Part shown: in pieces, positions 44,320 to 52,662 of the stretch
Layout of the letters: each line of letters begins with the position of its first letter
Numbering within the stretch: the first letter of the stretch is position 1
DNA from: CAWHMS01 sp963830495
Lineage (GTDB): Bacteria > Actinomycetota > Actinomycetes > Propionibacteriales > Nocardioidaceae
Reading direction: 5' to 3'
DNA: 64,000 nt
Assembly (NCBI GenBank): GCA_963830495.1
Contig: CAWHMS010000003.1
Span: forward strand, 1 to 64,000
The notes under the pieces: model-generated
What the model was told of the DNA's origin: nothing
The model's input: only the letters and a program-made list of their open reading frames with translations
Databases searched by the model: none
Translations under genes and position numbers: made by a program

Positions 44320-45492
44320 ATGCATCGGATCGGCATCTCGGAGCGGCGGCGGCGCATCGCGACCCGGCATCGACTGGCTTCAGGCTGGAGGGCGCCAGAC
44401 GTCGAGACCGCCACGCACGCGATCGCGTGCCTGCATGCCACCGATCCTTCGACCGTCTACTTGTCCGCATGGGCCCGGGTCGACGACTTCACAGCCGATG
44501 ACCTCGATCGTGCCCTGTACGTCGACCGCACCGTGGTCAAGCACCTGGCCATGCGACGCACCCTCTTCGTCTTCCGGCGCGACGCCCTCCCGGCGGTGCA
44601 GGCAGCGTCCAGCGCCAGGGTGGCGGCAGCCGAGGCCAAGAGACTGGTCAAGGAGGTCGAGAAGGCCGGTCTCCACGACGACGGAGAGACCTGGCTCGAG
44701 AAGGCCTGTCGCGCAGTGCTCGACGTGCTGGTGCCTGGTCGGGAGGCGACCTCGACCGAGCTGCGTGAGGAGGTGCCGCTGCTGGCGGGCTCGATCCGCT
44801 ACGGCGAGGGCAAGTCGTGGGGTGGCGAAGTGCCGATCGGACCCCGGGTGCTCACCGTGCTGTCCGCGCGCGGACAGATCGTGCGCGGCAGCAACGCCGG
44901 CGGCTGGACGACATCTCGCCCGCGCTGGTCGTCGACGCAGTCGTGGCTGGGAGCGCCGATCGCGCCCATCGACGAGGCGGAGGCGTGGAGCACGCAAGTC
45001 CGTCGCTGGCTGGAGGTGTTCGGGCCCGGCACGGTCAAGGACATCCAGTGGTGGCTCGGCTCCACGCTCGGACAGGTCCGCGCTGCCCTGGCGGTGTTGG
45101 ACGCGGTCGAGGTCGACATGCACGGCAGCACCGGCGTGGCGCTGCTGGGGGATCTGGAGGAGACAGCGCCCGTTCAGCCGTGGGCGGCACTGCTGCCTGC
45201 CCTCGACCCGACCACGATGGGCTGGCAGGAGCGCCTCTGGTACCTCGGCGACCACAAGGCGCGGCTGTTCGATTCCGCCGGCAACGCCGGGCCGTCGGCC
45301 TGGTGGGATGGCCGCATCGTCGGCGGCTGGCACCAGCCTGTCAACGACCAGATCGTGCTCGATCTGTGGGAGGACATCGGCGCCGACGGGAGTAACGCGC
45401 TTCAGACCGAGGCGGAGCGGCTGGCGACCTGGCTGGCCGCCGTACGCGTGAAGCCACGCTTCCCCGGCCCCTTCATGGCCGGCAGTCGCTGA
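44320..45492 (+). CDS. winged helix DNA-binding domain protein (HTH_42, AlkZ-like)
   Basis: This is a 390-residue protein of the HTH_42 family, which includes the DNA glycosylases AlkZ and YcaQ. It begins RRRIATRHRLASG and has DVETATHAIACLHATDPSTV, MRRTLFVFRRDALPAV, GEVPIGPRVLTVLSARGQIV and PFGP-type C-terminal LPALDPTTMGWQERLWYLGD. The WWDGRIVGGWHQ segment lies where the AlkZ catalytic motif occurs in its relatives. Crosslink or alkylation repair is possible but not shown. Confidence 0.85.
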   Translation: MHRIGISERRRRIATRHRLASGWRAPDVETATHAIACLHATDPSTVYLSAWARVDDFTADDLDRALYVDRTVVKHLAMRRTLFVFRRDALPAVQAASSARVAAAEAKRLVKEVEKAGLHDDGETWLEKACRAVLDVLVPGREATSTELREEVPLLAGSIRYGEGKSWGGEVPIGPRVLTVLSARGQIVRGSNAGGWTTSRPRWSSTQSWLGAPIAPIDEAEAWSTQVRRWLEVFGPGTVKDIQWWLGSTLGQVRAALAVLDAVEVDMHGSTGVALLGDLEETAPVQPWAALLPALDPTTMGWQERLWYLGDHKARLFDSAGNAGPSAWWDGRIVGGWHQPVNDQIVLDLWEDIGADGSNALQTEAERLATWLAAVRVKPRFPGPFMAGSR

Positions 45493-45587
45493 CGCTGCCG
45501 GTCCGGCGTACGGCGCCGAGGCGGCCGGGAGACGCTGGCGTGCTGGGCCGCGATGGCCCCGGCGACCGATCCGCTCGCGCCGCGGCC

Positions 45588-45743
45588 CTAGTGGCTGATG
45601 CCCATGTGATCGTGGGCGTCTGGCGGTGGGTCCGTACCCACGTGTTTCGTCTTGCCGCAGTAGGCGCACGTGTGGACGGCACCCCGCCCGGTCCCTTCGA
45701 GGGGACCCCATCGGTGACCTCGCAGCAGGCATCTGAGATTCAT
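45588..45743 (-). CDS. small CxxC zinc-ribbon-like protein
   Basis: This is a 51-residue protein starting at ATG 45743 after an excellent GGGAGGAG site. It opens MNLRCLLRGHRWGP, has the metal-like VHTCAYCGKTKHVG and ends DPPPDAHDHMGISH, a His-rich tail. CxxC plus nearby His suggests zinc binding. It resembles short proteins I recall from Nocardioides and relatives, with unknown function. Confidence 0.7.
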   Translation of the reverse strand: MNLRCLLRGHRWGPLEGTGRGAVHTCAYCGKTKHVGTDPPPDAHDHMGISH

Positions 45744-45979
45744 GGTGTCTCCTCCCTCAGTATGGCGCCGCCGTCAACCGCGGCCGGGCTCCGGCCCGTG
45801 TACCTCTGCTGGTGGCAACTGCACCGACGGAGGCGACCCGGCCTCGAGCGTGGGCCGGACCGGTCACCGTCGTTACTCAACGCGCAGTTGACCACTACGG
45901 ACCGTAGGACTAACGCAAGGTGTAGGGGGACATCACTCTCTCGCCACGGCAGATCCCATCGAAGGAAGCGAGACCCAGC

Positions 45980-46453
45980 ATGAAGAAGTCAGCAGTAGCG
46001 GCGTTCGCAGCAGTAGCGATGGTCGGCACTACGGGCCTGGCAGGCGCAGCCTCTGTGTCCGGAGCAGCAGAAGGGCCGTCCTCAACTGTCACTGCGCAAA
46101 CCCAGGGCACGCAGACGAAACGGTTGGTCGTACGTGAGCTCTCGTCCAGGGGTCTCAGCAGATTCACCTTTGCCGGGGCCGAGAAGGTGCGGTCGCGAGC
46201 AAGTGGTGAGGTCGTCGGCTATGACACCTTCACGGGCAAGTTCTTCCCGCGCCAAGACAAGGCCGTCGTGCGGGTTGCCTTGGGCCTGAGGAACGGCATC
46301 ATCGTCGGGCGAGTAGTGCTGCGCGGCAACGACTCGGAGTTCGAGGGTCGCATCCTCAAGGGATTCGGGAAGTACCGCGGCATCGACGGCACGATCACAG
46401 GTCGCACGACCAACGGCCTGAGGACCTTCGTGACGCTGCGCTACACCCTCTGA
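45980..46453 (+). CDS. secreted allene oxide cyclase barrel-like protein
   Basis: This is a 157-residue protein with a Sec signal peptide (MKKSAVAAFAAVAMVGTTGL, ending AGAAS). The mature part has beta-barrel features of bacterial allene-oxide-cyclase/dirigent-like secreted proteins: GEVVGYDTFTGKF, ALGLRNGIIVGRVVLRG, EFEGRILKGFGKYRGIDG and TITGRTTNGLRTFVTL. Start ATG 45980 has GAAGGAAG upstream. The function is unknown. Confidence 0.75.
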   Translation: MKKSAVAAFAAVAMVGTTGLAGAASVSGAAEGPSSTVTAQTQGTQTKRLVVRELSSRGLSRFTFAGAEKVRSRASGEVVGYDTFTGKFFPRQDKAVVRVALGLRNGIIVGRVVLRGNDSEFEGRILKGFGKYRGIDGTITGRTTNGLRTFVTLRYTL

Positions 46454-46483
46454 GGATCCTGTAAGCCAACGCCAGAGATCGCC

Positions 46484-46690
46484 ATGACGTCAAGATCCGT
46501 GGTCGTCGTGGTCGAGTGTGCGGACCCTCAGAGTCAGGCCGGCTTCTGGTCACGCGTGCTCGACCGCGACGTCGCGGAGCGCAACCCCGCCGAGTATCTC
46601 GTCAGAGATCCGGCGGGGACGGCCAGCCCTTGTGCTTCATGAAGGTTCCAGAGGCTGGCTCGACGACAATGACGGGCTGGGTTGAATACT
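46484..46690 (+). pseudogene. VOC/glyoxalase-family protein, truncated and frameshifted
   Basis: From ATG 46484 the frame reads SVVVVVECADPQSQAGFWSR then VLDRDVAERNPAEYLVRDP. The expected continuation GDGQPLCFMKVPE lies in another frame after about 46613. This is the first half of a glyoxalase/VOC domain. Nothing of the second half follows before the converging secreted-protein gene, so the gene is broken regardless of the frameshift. Confidence 0.6.
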
Positions 46691-46711
46691 GCGCCAGAGC
46701 CGGGCAAAGTC

Positions 46712-47110
46712 CTAGCGCAGGCGCACAACAGTCGTGTCCCCGGCCTCGATGTCCGAACCCAGCTCGGAGTCGAAGAACTGGACCAGCGCGGTCACTTCTG
46801 CCGGGCCGGGTGCGAAGGCTTCCACACCGGTGACAATGGCAGTGACCGCGTGGAACCGGCCGTCGCAGATGATGAGGCCAGCGGTGGGGCCAGCACTCGC
46901 GCTGCCGAAGGTCGCACCCTGTCGGACCCCGACGCTCCACTCGAAGCCTTGCAGCCGATCCGAACAGCGGATCTTCATGGTGATCCGTGCCGACCCGTCG
47001 GTCAGCGTGGCTCTCGCTGACACATCGACCTTGGCTGCTGGTGGTGCCGCCTGGGCGACGCCACCCACGAACGCCAGTGCCAACGCGATCCCCAGCATGA
47101 TTCGTCGCAT
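46712..47110 (-). CDS. secreted hypothetical protein
   Basis: This is a 132-residue protein with a signal peptide (MRRIMLGIALALAFVGGVAQ, cut after AQA). The mature part is a probable all-beta domain with two cysteines (MKIRCSDRLQGFEWSVGV and LIICDGRFHAVTAIVTG) likely to form a disulfide. I do not recognise a family. ATG 47110 is the natural start. Confidence 0.7.
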   Translation of the reverse strand: MRRIMLGIALALAFVGGVAQAAPPAAKVDVSARATLTDGSARITMKIRCSDRLQGFEWSVGVRQGATFGSASAGPTAGLIICDGRFHAVTAIVTGVEAFAPGPAEVTALVQFFDSELGSDIEAGDTTVVRLR

Positions 47111-47548
47111 TCGTGTGACCTCCGTTCGGAGAGACTAGTCCCACTCGCAAGCTCCGCTCCGGGAGGACAGCTGGCGATGATGCGGGGGGGCTCACCGCTC
47201 TTCAGTCGGCGATCGGCTCCCAGATGAGTTCGGCAACGTCGATGACCAGGTCTGAGCTGGCTCGGAGGTCACTCACCCAGTATGACCGCCCGACCGACAG
47301 CCATCCGGACATGCCGTTTGATCGCGACGCGAGCTTCGTGACGCATCCCGGGATACTAAGCAAACCCATGACGCGATCATTCAAAGTCGAGCAAAAATGA
47401 TCAATCGGGGGGAGATTTGGGCCAGGACCACCCTCGGAGCCGGACGACGCGCCTCAAAAAGACGGATGACGCCATGTCGTCGGTGTCGTCGCGCGCGGAA
47501 CGCACCACGTTGCCGATGAGCGCATGTCCCGCGAAGGCAGTTGAAGGT

Positions 47549-48499
47549 TCAGTCGAGCGCAGCGAGCGCGAGACGCTCACCCACTTCACCTTCGAGGCGG
47601 TCGAGTTGCGGGCCGCCACCATCTGCAACGTCCTTCCTCGCGTTGAACAGGCGGACCCACAGGCCAGCGGCCCAGGCGTCCTGGACCTCGGACTGCGCCC
47701 AGGGCCGCCCAGTGGCCACTTGGTAGGAGGCAATGAACTCCTCGGTCTGCGCGACGGAAGCCGCTCCCCCCGGTTCCCCAGTGGCGGCCCACACGGCGGC
47801 TGCAAGGCCAACGATGGATGTTTCCGGTTGGGCGATCACGCTGTCCCAGTCGTGCACGGCCAGCGGGGCCTCGGATGCCCAGGCGATGTTCTGGGATTCC
47901 CAGTCGCCGTGACCGATGCGCACGGAGGCACGGCCCGAGGTGAGCCGATCTCGTACACACCGAGCAGCCTCGTCGATCCAGGTGGGCGCACTCATGGCGT
48001 TGAGGTTCCGGCCCTCATCGTCCGCGTCCGGCCACAGCCGTGCCCCTGGGTGGTCCCACCCCGTCCACGGCGGTGATGGCGCGAGTGTCGGTGTTCTCGA
48101 TGAGTCGGGTGCTGAGTCGATGAGGCGGGCGAGGAGAGACGCAAAGGGTGCTGCACCGCTCTCGGGTGACAACTGACCGCCGCCTGGCATCGCGGTTTCG
48201 GCGGTCACTGCCAGCCCTCCAAGCCTTGTCACGCCAGTCAATGGCGGAGGGCACGGGAAGCCCGACCGAGCAAGGTGATCCTGGACGGCCAGACAGCCCA
48301 TGAGGCGGGGGTCGTACGGACGCGCCTTGATCACAACCTGCCGCCCACTATTGAGCTGCGCACAAACGACTTCGGAGAGGTGTCCCGAGCGGAACAGCAC
48401 GGACTCAAGTCCGTCCTCCAAGTGCTGGTGGCACCACTCGCCGAGCGTCTTGTCGTCGACCACGTTTGGCAGTATCCCGCCAACCAGCAACGCACTCAC
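47549..48499 (-). CDS. aminoglycoside phosphotransferase-family kinase
   Basis: This is a protein of about 316 residues of the APH/choline kinase-like fold. The Lys of the ATP site is in QVVIKARPYDPRLMG, the catalytic loop is RIGHGDWESQNIAW and the metal Asp is in AVHDWDSVIAQPE. GTG 48499 opens the frame; GTG 48463 is an alternative. The substrate need not be an antibiotic, since most relatives phosphorylate other small molecules. No resistance genes adjoin it. Confidence 0.82.
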   Translation of the reverse strand: MSALLVGGILPNVVDDKTLGEWCHQHLEDGLESVLFRSGHLSEVVCAQLNSGRQVVIKARPYDPRLMGCLAVQDHLARSGFPCPPPLTGVTRLGGLAVTAETAMPGGGQLSPESGAAPFASLLARLIDSAPDSSRTPTLAPSPPWTGWDHPGARLWPDADDEGRNLNAMSAPTWIDEAARCVRDRLTSGRASVRIGHGDWESQNIAWASEAPLAVHDWDSVIAQPETSIVGLAAAVWAATGEPGGAASVAQTEEFIASYQVATGRPWAQSEVQDAWAAGLWVRLFNARKDVADGGGPQLDRLEGEVGERLALAALD

Positions 48500-48582
48500 A
48501 TGCTGCGTTGAGGGCGGCTGCGCTGGCCCGACCCGCGTTCCACTCGTGCGTATGCGCGGATGTGTGCGGCATGTTGGCTCCG

Positions 48583-48690
48583 CCAGCCGTTGGCGCGCCA
48601 GCGGGCGACGACCTCGGCGGGTGTCGGCGGTGGTGTCGGCACCCGCCGCAACGTGGTGGCTGGTAATCGGTGCCGTCGACGCCGATGGAC
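48583..48690. repeat. degenerate direct repeat, copy 1
   Basis: A 26-base block (48583-48608) recurs exactly at 49107-49132. A second block, from about 48661, recurs with a few changes at 49197. Read on the minus strand both copies end in ARWRANGW and include RRRHRLP. They look like two decayed copies of one protein's C-terminal coding region, not identified. This copy fills the 315 bases upstream of the small gene at 48814, where no intact gene is seen. Confidence 0.6.
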
Positions 48691-48813
48691 GGTGTAGCGC
48701 TTCACCAAAACCGACGTCCTAGGACCTTCGGCCCTGTTCGACGCGAGCAGCGCGGACGCACATTGGATGTGCGGTCATCTTGACAGCCGCCGAGACAAAC
48801 AACGGGAGTCACC

Positions 48814-49056
48814 ATGACAGACCTACCTCCCACCGAGGGCCTGCTCGTCGATCCGCACAGTGACCGGTTTCGGCACGGCAAGGACGACGCCTTCCGGGAC
48901 TGGTGGGAGGAAAGGGAGTACAGCCCGAAAGGCATGAACAAGGAGTACGTGCAGGGCTATGCCTTCGGCTGGGAGATGGCGAGCGACCCGCTGCACGAGG
49001 ACAGCCACGACCCCCAGTTAGCGCCGGAACTTCGGCCCGTTAGCCTTCGAGGCTAG
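48814..49056 (+). CDS. small acidic hypothetical protein
   Basis: This is an 80-residue protein from ATG 48814 after a GGGAG site. The core reads DRFRHGKDDAFRDWWEERE then KGMNKEYVQGYAFGWEMASD. Charge and aromatic content look protein-like, not like a shadow frame. There is no known family, signal peptide or membrane segment. It lies between the two copies of a direct repeat, so it may be mobile or recently inserted. Confidence 0.55.
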   Translation: MTDLPPTEGLLVDPHSDRFRHGKDDAFRDWWEEREYSPKGMNKEYVQGYAFGWEMASDPLHEDSHDPQLAPELRPVSLRG

Positions 49057-49106
49057 CAATCGGGGCGCGGCTCGACCCGGCCAGCGTGCGTGATGCTTCG
49101 CCCTTT

Positions 49107-49220
49107 CCAGCCGTTGGCGCGCCAGCGGGCGATGGGGCCTAGTTTGGCGCTGTCGGTGTCGACGCGGGCGGCGGCACGGGCCGTAACGGTGGCGGTTGGT
49201 AGTCGGTGCCGTCGGCGTTG
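49107..49220. repeat. degenerate direct repeat, copy 2
   Basis: This matches the copy at 48583-48690: the 26-base block 49107-49132 is identical, and 49197-49217 is nearly so. On the minus strand the flanking frames read DELRVAVEQSRREQ, NADGTDYQPPP and ARWRANGW. The 310 bases between the small acidic gene and rnpB hold this repeat and no intact gene. Confidence 0.6.
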
Positions 49221-49367
49221 GGCTTGCTCTGTTCGCGGCGGGATTGCTCGACGGCGACGCGCAACTCGTCCACGGGCGAGGCGGTCGACTCTGTCTTTCT
49301 TGCGGGCTACGTGCGCACTAGCGCGTCACTATGAGTGCAAAGCCGCAGGTCAGAGCGAGGAATGCGG

Positions 49368-49810
49368 GCGAGCCGACTCATAGGCCGGATTCTGTTGGGC
49401 GCGTGGCCTTGCGGCCGGCGCGCTGAGCAGCCATCCATCTAGGTACGCCGTTGCCGACGTACTCGTGCGACCTACCCGCAGACTCGGGCGGACCACCCGT
49501 CCGGCCGCCGAAGCGACCGACGCCTGCGCGGGCAACTCGGCGCGAGGCCGAGACGCCCTTTCTTGGTCTTGCTCCAGGTGGGGTTTACCCAGCCGCATCG
49601 GTCACCCGTTGCGCTGGTGGTCTCTTACACCACCGTTTCACCCTTACCCGCACCCCGACCGGAGTCGGGGCCGCTGGCGGTCTGTCTCTGTGGCACTGTC
49701 CCGCGGGTTGCCCCGGGTGGGTGTTGCCCACCACCTCGTCCTGCGGAGTCCGGACCTTCCTCGACGCGGCGTACGTCGCACACCTCGCCGCGGCCGCCCG
49801 GTCGGCTCGC
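49368..49810 (-). ncRNA. rnpB: RNase P RNA (type A)
   Basis: This is the RNA component of RNase P, which matures tRNA 5' ends. The ends pair perfectly as helix P1: GCGAGCCGAC at 49368-49377 is complementary to GTCGGCTCGC at 49801-49810. Universally conserved elements are present on the minus strand: GAGGAAGGTCCGGACTCC near the 5' end, the GGGTAAACCC region and ACAGAATCCGGCCTATGAGT near the 3' end. Length of about 443 nucleotides is slightly above most actinobacterial type A RNAs. All open frames across it are spurious. Confidence 0.95.
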
Positions 49811-49976
49811 CCGCAGCACACCAGCCTACCGACAGTGCTGCTGCCGGGTGCAGCGCGGCCTCACGTGCGGCGTCAACAAAGCCCACCGGGGTGGCACCTT
49901 GTTGACGTCATACGACGATCGGCTCCACTGAGGCACCCGACCGACGCCCACCACGCTAGACGAGGAGCCGCCGTGC

Positions 49977-51065
49977 TCACGAAGCGGCCGCGGCTGCCCT
50001 GGCCTCGTCAGCGCGGTAGTCGCTGACAGGGCGGTAACGGTCGTACAACATCGTGAGGATGCTGAACAGGAATACGAAGAACAACGTGTCGTCCAACGGC
50101 AGATCACCATCGCCTCGCCGCAGCAGTACGTCGGCGAGCAGCACGAGCACGACATTGACGGCGAAGACCACGGCGAACGACACGCCCGCCGACTCCCACG
50201 AGTAGCCCCTCCCGGCCGACCACAGCCCGATCGCGGAGTTGATCACGACAAAGACGGCGATGCTCATGAAGACCTGCAGGCTGCCCGCCTCGACACTCGG
50301 CAGCACCTCGGCGTAGATCACCGTGATCAGTCCGATCAGGAAGATCTTCTCCACGGCGGCTGCGTCGATCACCCGGCGATGCGCGGCTCGGTAGGCGGCC
50401 TGCTTCTCGGCGTCGTCGATCCCCACCGGAAGCGGGTCCGCGCGGACCCGCCAGGCCCAGTCAGCAGGGAGCAGTCGGGGGCGTACGACGAACCACGCCA
50501 CCGCGGCGAGGGCGAGCAGACCGAGGACGACGAGCGGGCCGAACCAGGCGACATCCCTGACCGTGTCGGTGAAGTCCAGCTCGGCGATGTGGATCCAGTA
50601 CTCCTGCGGCAGCTTGATGAAGATCCAGATACCGGCCGCGAGGAGCACCCAGAACCGAAGGCCGAACTGCCTCGGGTCCCACCTGCTGCGGATCGCCTCG
50701 TAGGCGATGAAGAAGTACTCGAAGGTGTTCGGGAAGACCATCAGCAGCACCCTGAGGCCGCTCAGCTCGAAGGCGACCACACCGACCTGTCGGAAGAAGA
50801 ACAAGAAGCGGCTGATGGCGACGGCGGCGTGGTTGGTCCAGTTCCGCAGACTCGCGAGGTAGGCCACCGACAGGTAGAACACGTCCATCGCTTTGTCGTA
50901 GCTCTGGTAGAACGGCGGGTCGTACCCGAACGTCTGGAAGATCGTCTGGTCGACGGCGTCCAGCACCAGACAGCCGATGACGGCAGGCAGCGGGAACAGG
51001 GGGATCAGCAGCGGCAGCGCGAAGCGAGCGAGCACCACAGTCCAGAACACGACCTCGACGCCCAC
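49977..51065 (-). CDS. integral membrane protein of unknown function
   Basis: This is a 362-residue polytopic membrane protein with about eight hydrophobic segments, for example VVFWTVVLARFALPLLIPLF, LSGLRVLLMVFPNTFEYFFI, FGPLVVLGLLALAAVAWFVV and AGVSFAVVFAVNVVLVLLAD. Conserved-looking soluble stretches are DQTIFQTFGYDPPFYQSYDK and YRAAHRRVIDAAAVEKIF. Start at GTG 51065. It ends just downstream of the ribonuclease gene on the same strand. I do not recognise a family. Confidence 0.78.
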   Translation of the reverse strand: MGVEVVFWTVVLARFALPLLIPLFPLPAVIGCLVLDAVDQTIFQTFGYDPPFYQSYDKAMDVFYLSVAYLASLRNWTNHAAVAISRFLFFFRQVGVVAFELSGLRVLLMVFPNTFEYFFIAYEAIRSRWDPRQFGLRFWVLLAAGIWIFIKLPQEYWIHIAELDFTDTVRDVAWFGPLVVLGLLALAAVAWFVVRPRLLPADWAWRVRADPLPVGIDDAEKQAAYRAAHRRVIDAAAVEKIFLIGLITVIYAEVLPSVEAGSLQVFMSIAVFVVINSAIGLWSAGRGYSWESAGVSFAVVFAVNVVLVLLADVLLRRGDGDLPLDDTLFFVFLFSILTMLYDRYRPVSDYRADEARAAAAAS

Positions 51066-51095
51066 CGAACTCCTCAGTGCCTCAGGCCCCGTGGC

Positions 51096-52532
51096 TCAGG
51101 CGAGCTCGAAGCGGACAGTCCGCGTGTCCGGATTGGCTTCGACCAGCCGTACCGACACCTGGCTGCCCAGCGGCAACTCCCCTGGCGCCGACAACGTGGC
51201 CTCGACCGCCGGGTCGGCCAGCATCACTCGTCCCGAGCTGTGGTCTGCGCGGTCGACGTCGGTGACCACGCCGACGAAGCTCTCACCTTCGCGGCCGCTC
51301 AGCACTCTCGCCTCGACCAGCGACACCACAGCGCCCTCGAACTGGTGCGCCACCCGGTCGGAGTCGGCCATCTCCTTCGGCAGGTCGCGCAGCCGCCCCC
51401 GCACCCAGTCGGGCACCTCGCGATCTGCGCACAGCGCCACAGCCACCTCACCGGCATACCGATCCGCCAGCCGCCGCAGCGGTGCGGTGACATGCGCATA
51501 CTCCGAAGCGAGCGCCGCATGCTCGATGTGCTCCGGTACGCCGCCGTCGAAGGCGACGTACGCCGCCCCGCGCAGCAACGACGTACACGCCTGAAGCATC
51601 GCGGCACCGGCGGGGGTCGTGGGGTCGATCGAACGGACGAAGTCCGGGTAGAACATCTCCGCTGCCCAGTGCAGCTCGAGGGCTGCGGCGGTACGTCGCA
51701 GCCGCGCCACGTCGGCATGACTCGGTGCCGGCAAGGTGCGCACCAGACCGATGTCGCCGTACAGCATGATCTCGGCCGCGCCCATGCCGGTCAGCAGCGA
51801 GATCTGTGCATTCCACTCCTCGACCGGCTGCAGCGCACGGTACGCCAGTCGCCATCGGCCGGCCTCCGTCACGACGTCCTGCTCGGGCAGGGGCAAGCTG
51901 ACGCCGCCGCGCTCTGCCTCTCGCGCCAGCCGCAGCTGGCCGACCTCCTTGAGCAGCAGGAGCGACTCCGCAGCCGAGCCTCCGTCGATCTGCTGCTGGA
52001 CCGTCGGGTAGTCCAGCTGGGCCCGGCTCCGGACCCGTGCCCGCGCGACGTCGACTCGGGTGCCTTCGCCGTAGTCGTCGAGGTCGATGCTCCAAACCAG
52101 GGCAGGTCGCTCCTGGTCGGGCAGCAGACTTGCTGCACCCTCGGAGAGCACCGGCGGATGTAGGGGGATGCGTCGATCAGGGGCGTAGAGGGTTTGACCG
52201 CGGCGATGCGCCTCGGCGTCGATCGGCCCGTCGGGCTCGACGAACGCCGCGACATCGGCGATCGCATAGCTGACGCGGAAGCCACCGCCTGGCCGGCGCT
52301 CGATGTGCAGCGCCTGGTCAAGATCCTGTGACCCGGGCGGGTCGATCGTCACGAACGGAATGTCGGTGCGGTCGTCGTCGGGGAGACGCGGCTGCCGCGC
52401 TGCCTGGTCGGCGGTGGCCAGGACGTCGGGAGGAAAGTCGCCCGGAAGCTGCAGCTGGTCGGCGATGCGGCGCATGCCGTCGGTGAACTGCGCCGCATCG
52501 TGACCGTGCAGGGTGACGTGACGTCGTGGCAA
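51096..52532 (-). CDS. RNB domain ribonuclease (RNase II/R family)
   Basis: This is a 478-residue 3'-5' exoribonuclease with a nearly isolated RNB catalytic domain. The active-site motif is TIDPPGSQDLDQALHIER, followed by VSYAIADVAAFVEPDGPID, TLYAPDRRIPLHPPVLSEG and, near the end, VTAPLRRLADRYAGE. The start is TTG 52532, preceded by GAGGAAAGG. It lacks the N-terminal cold-shock domains of full RNase R and has only a short C-terminal beta domain, the compact form usual in actinobacteria. Confidence 0.92.
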   Translation of the reverse strand: MPRRHVTLHGHDAAQFTDGMRRIADQLQLPGDFPPDVLATADQAARQPRLPDDDRTDIPFVTIDPPGSQDLDQALHIERRPGGGFRVSYAIADVAAFVEPDGPIDAEAHRRGQTLYAPDRRIPLHPPVLSEGAASLLPDQERPALVWSIDLDDYGEGTRVDVARARVRSRAQLDYPTVQQQIDGGSAAESLLLLKEVGQLRLAREAERGGVSLPLPEQDVVTEAGRWRLAYRALQPVEEWNAQISLLTGMGAAEIMLYGDIGLVRTLPAPSHADVARLRRTAAALELHWAAEMFYPDFVRSIDPTTPAGAAMLQACTSLLRGAAYVAFDGGVPEHIEHAALASEYAHVTAPLRRLADRYAGEVAVALCADREVPDWVRGRLRDLPKEMADSDRVAHQFEGAVVSLVEARVLSGREGESFVGVVTDVDRADHSSGRVMLADPAVEATLSAPGELPLGSQVSVRLVEANPDTRTVRFELA

Positions 52533-52662
52533 GACGTACCTTTCCTCGTCGGCGGCTTTCGTTCGGAGCCCACCCTAGTGGCCAGAGACTCCGCCCAAGG
52601 CCTAGATGCCCCCACTCTCCTGCTGCCATGCTGATCCGAGACCGCGAACGCAGGAGGACGCA

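Noticed and set aside
47202..47384. 60-residue minus-strand frame (VGRSYWVSDLRASSDLVIDV)
   Set aside because: No family match, ribosome site or clear start; it could be a gene remnant, but support is too weak to list.
49451..50026. Long open frames across 49.4-49.9 kb on both strands
   Set aside because: They lie mostly within RNase P RNA, whose conserved blocks and P1 pairing are clear; the frames are GC-driven shadows.
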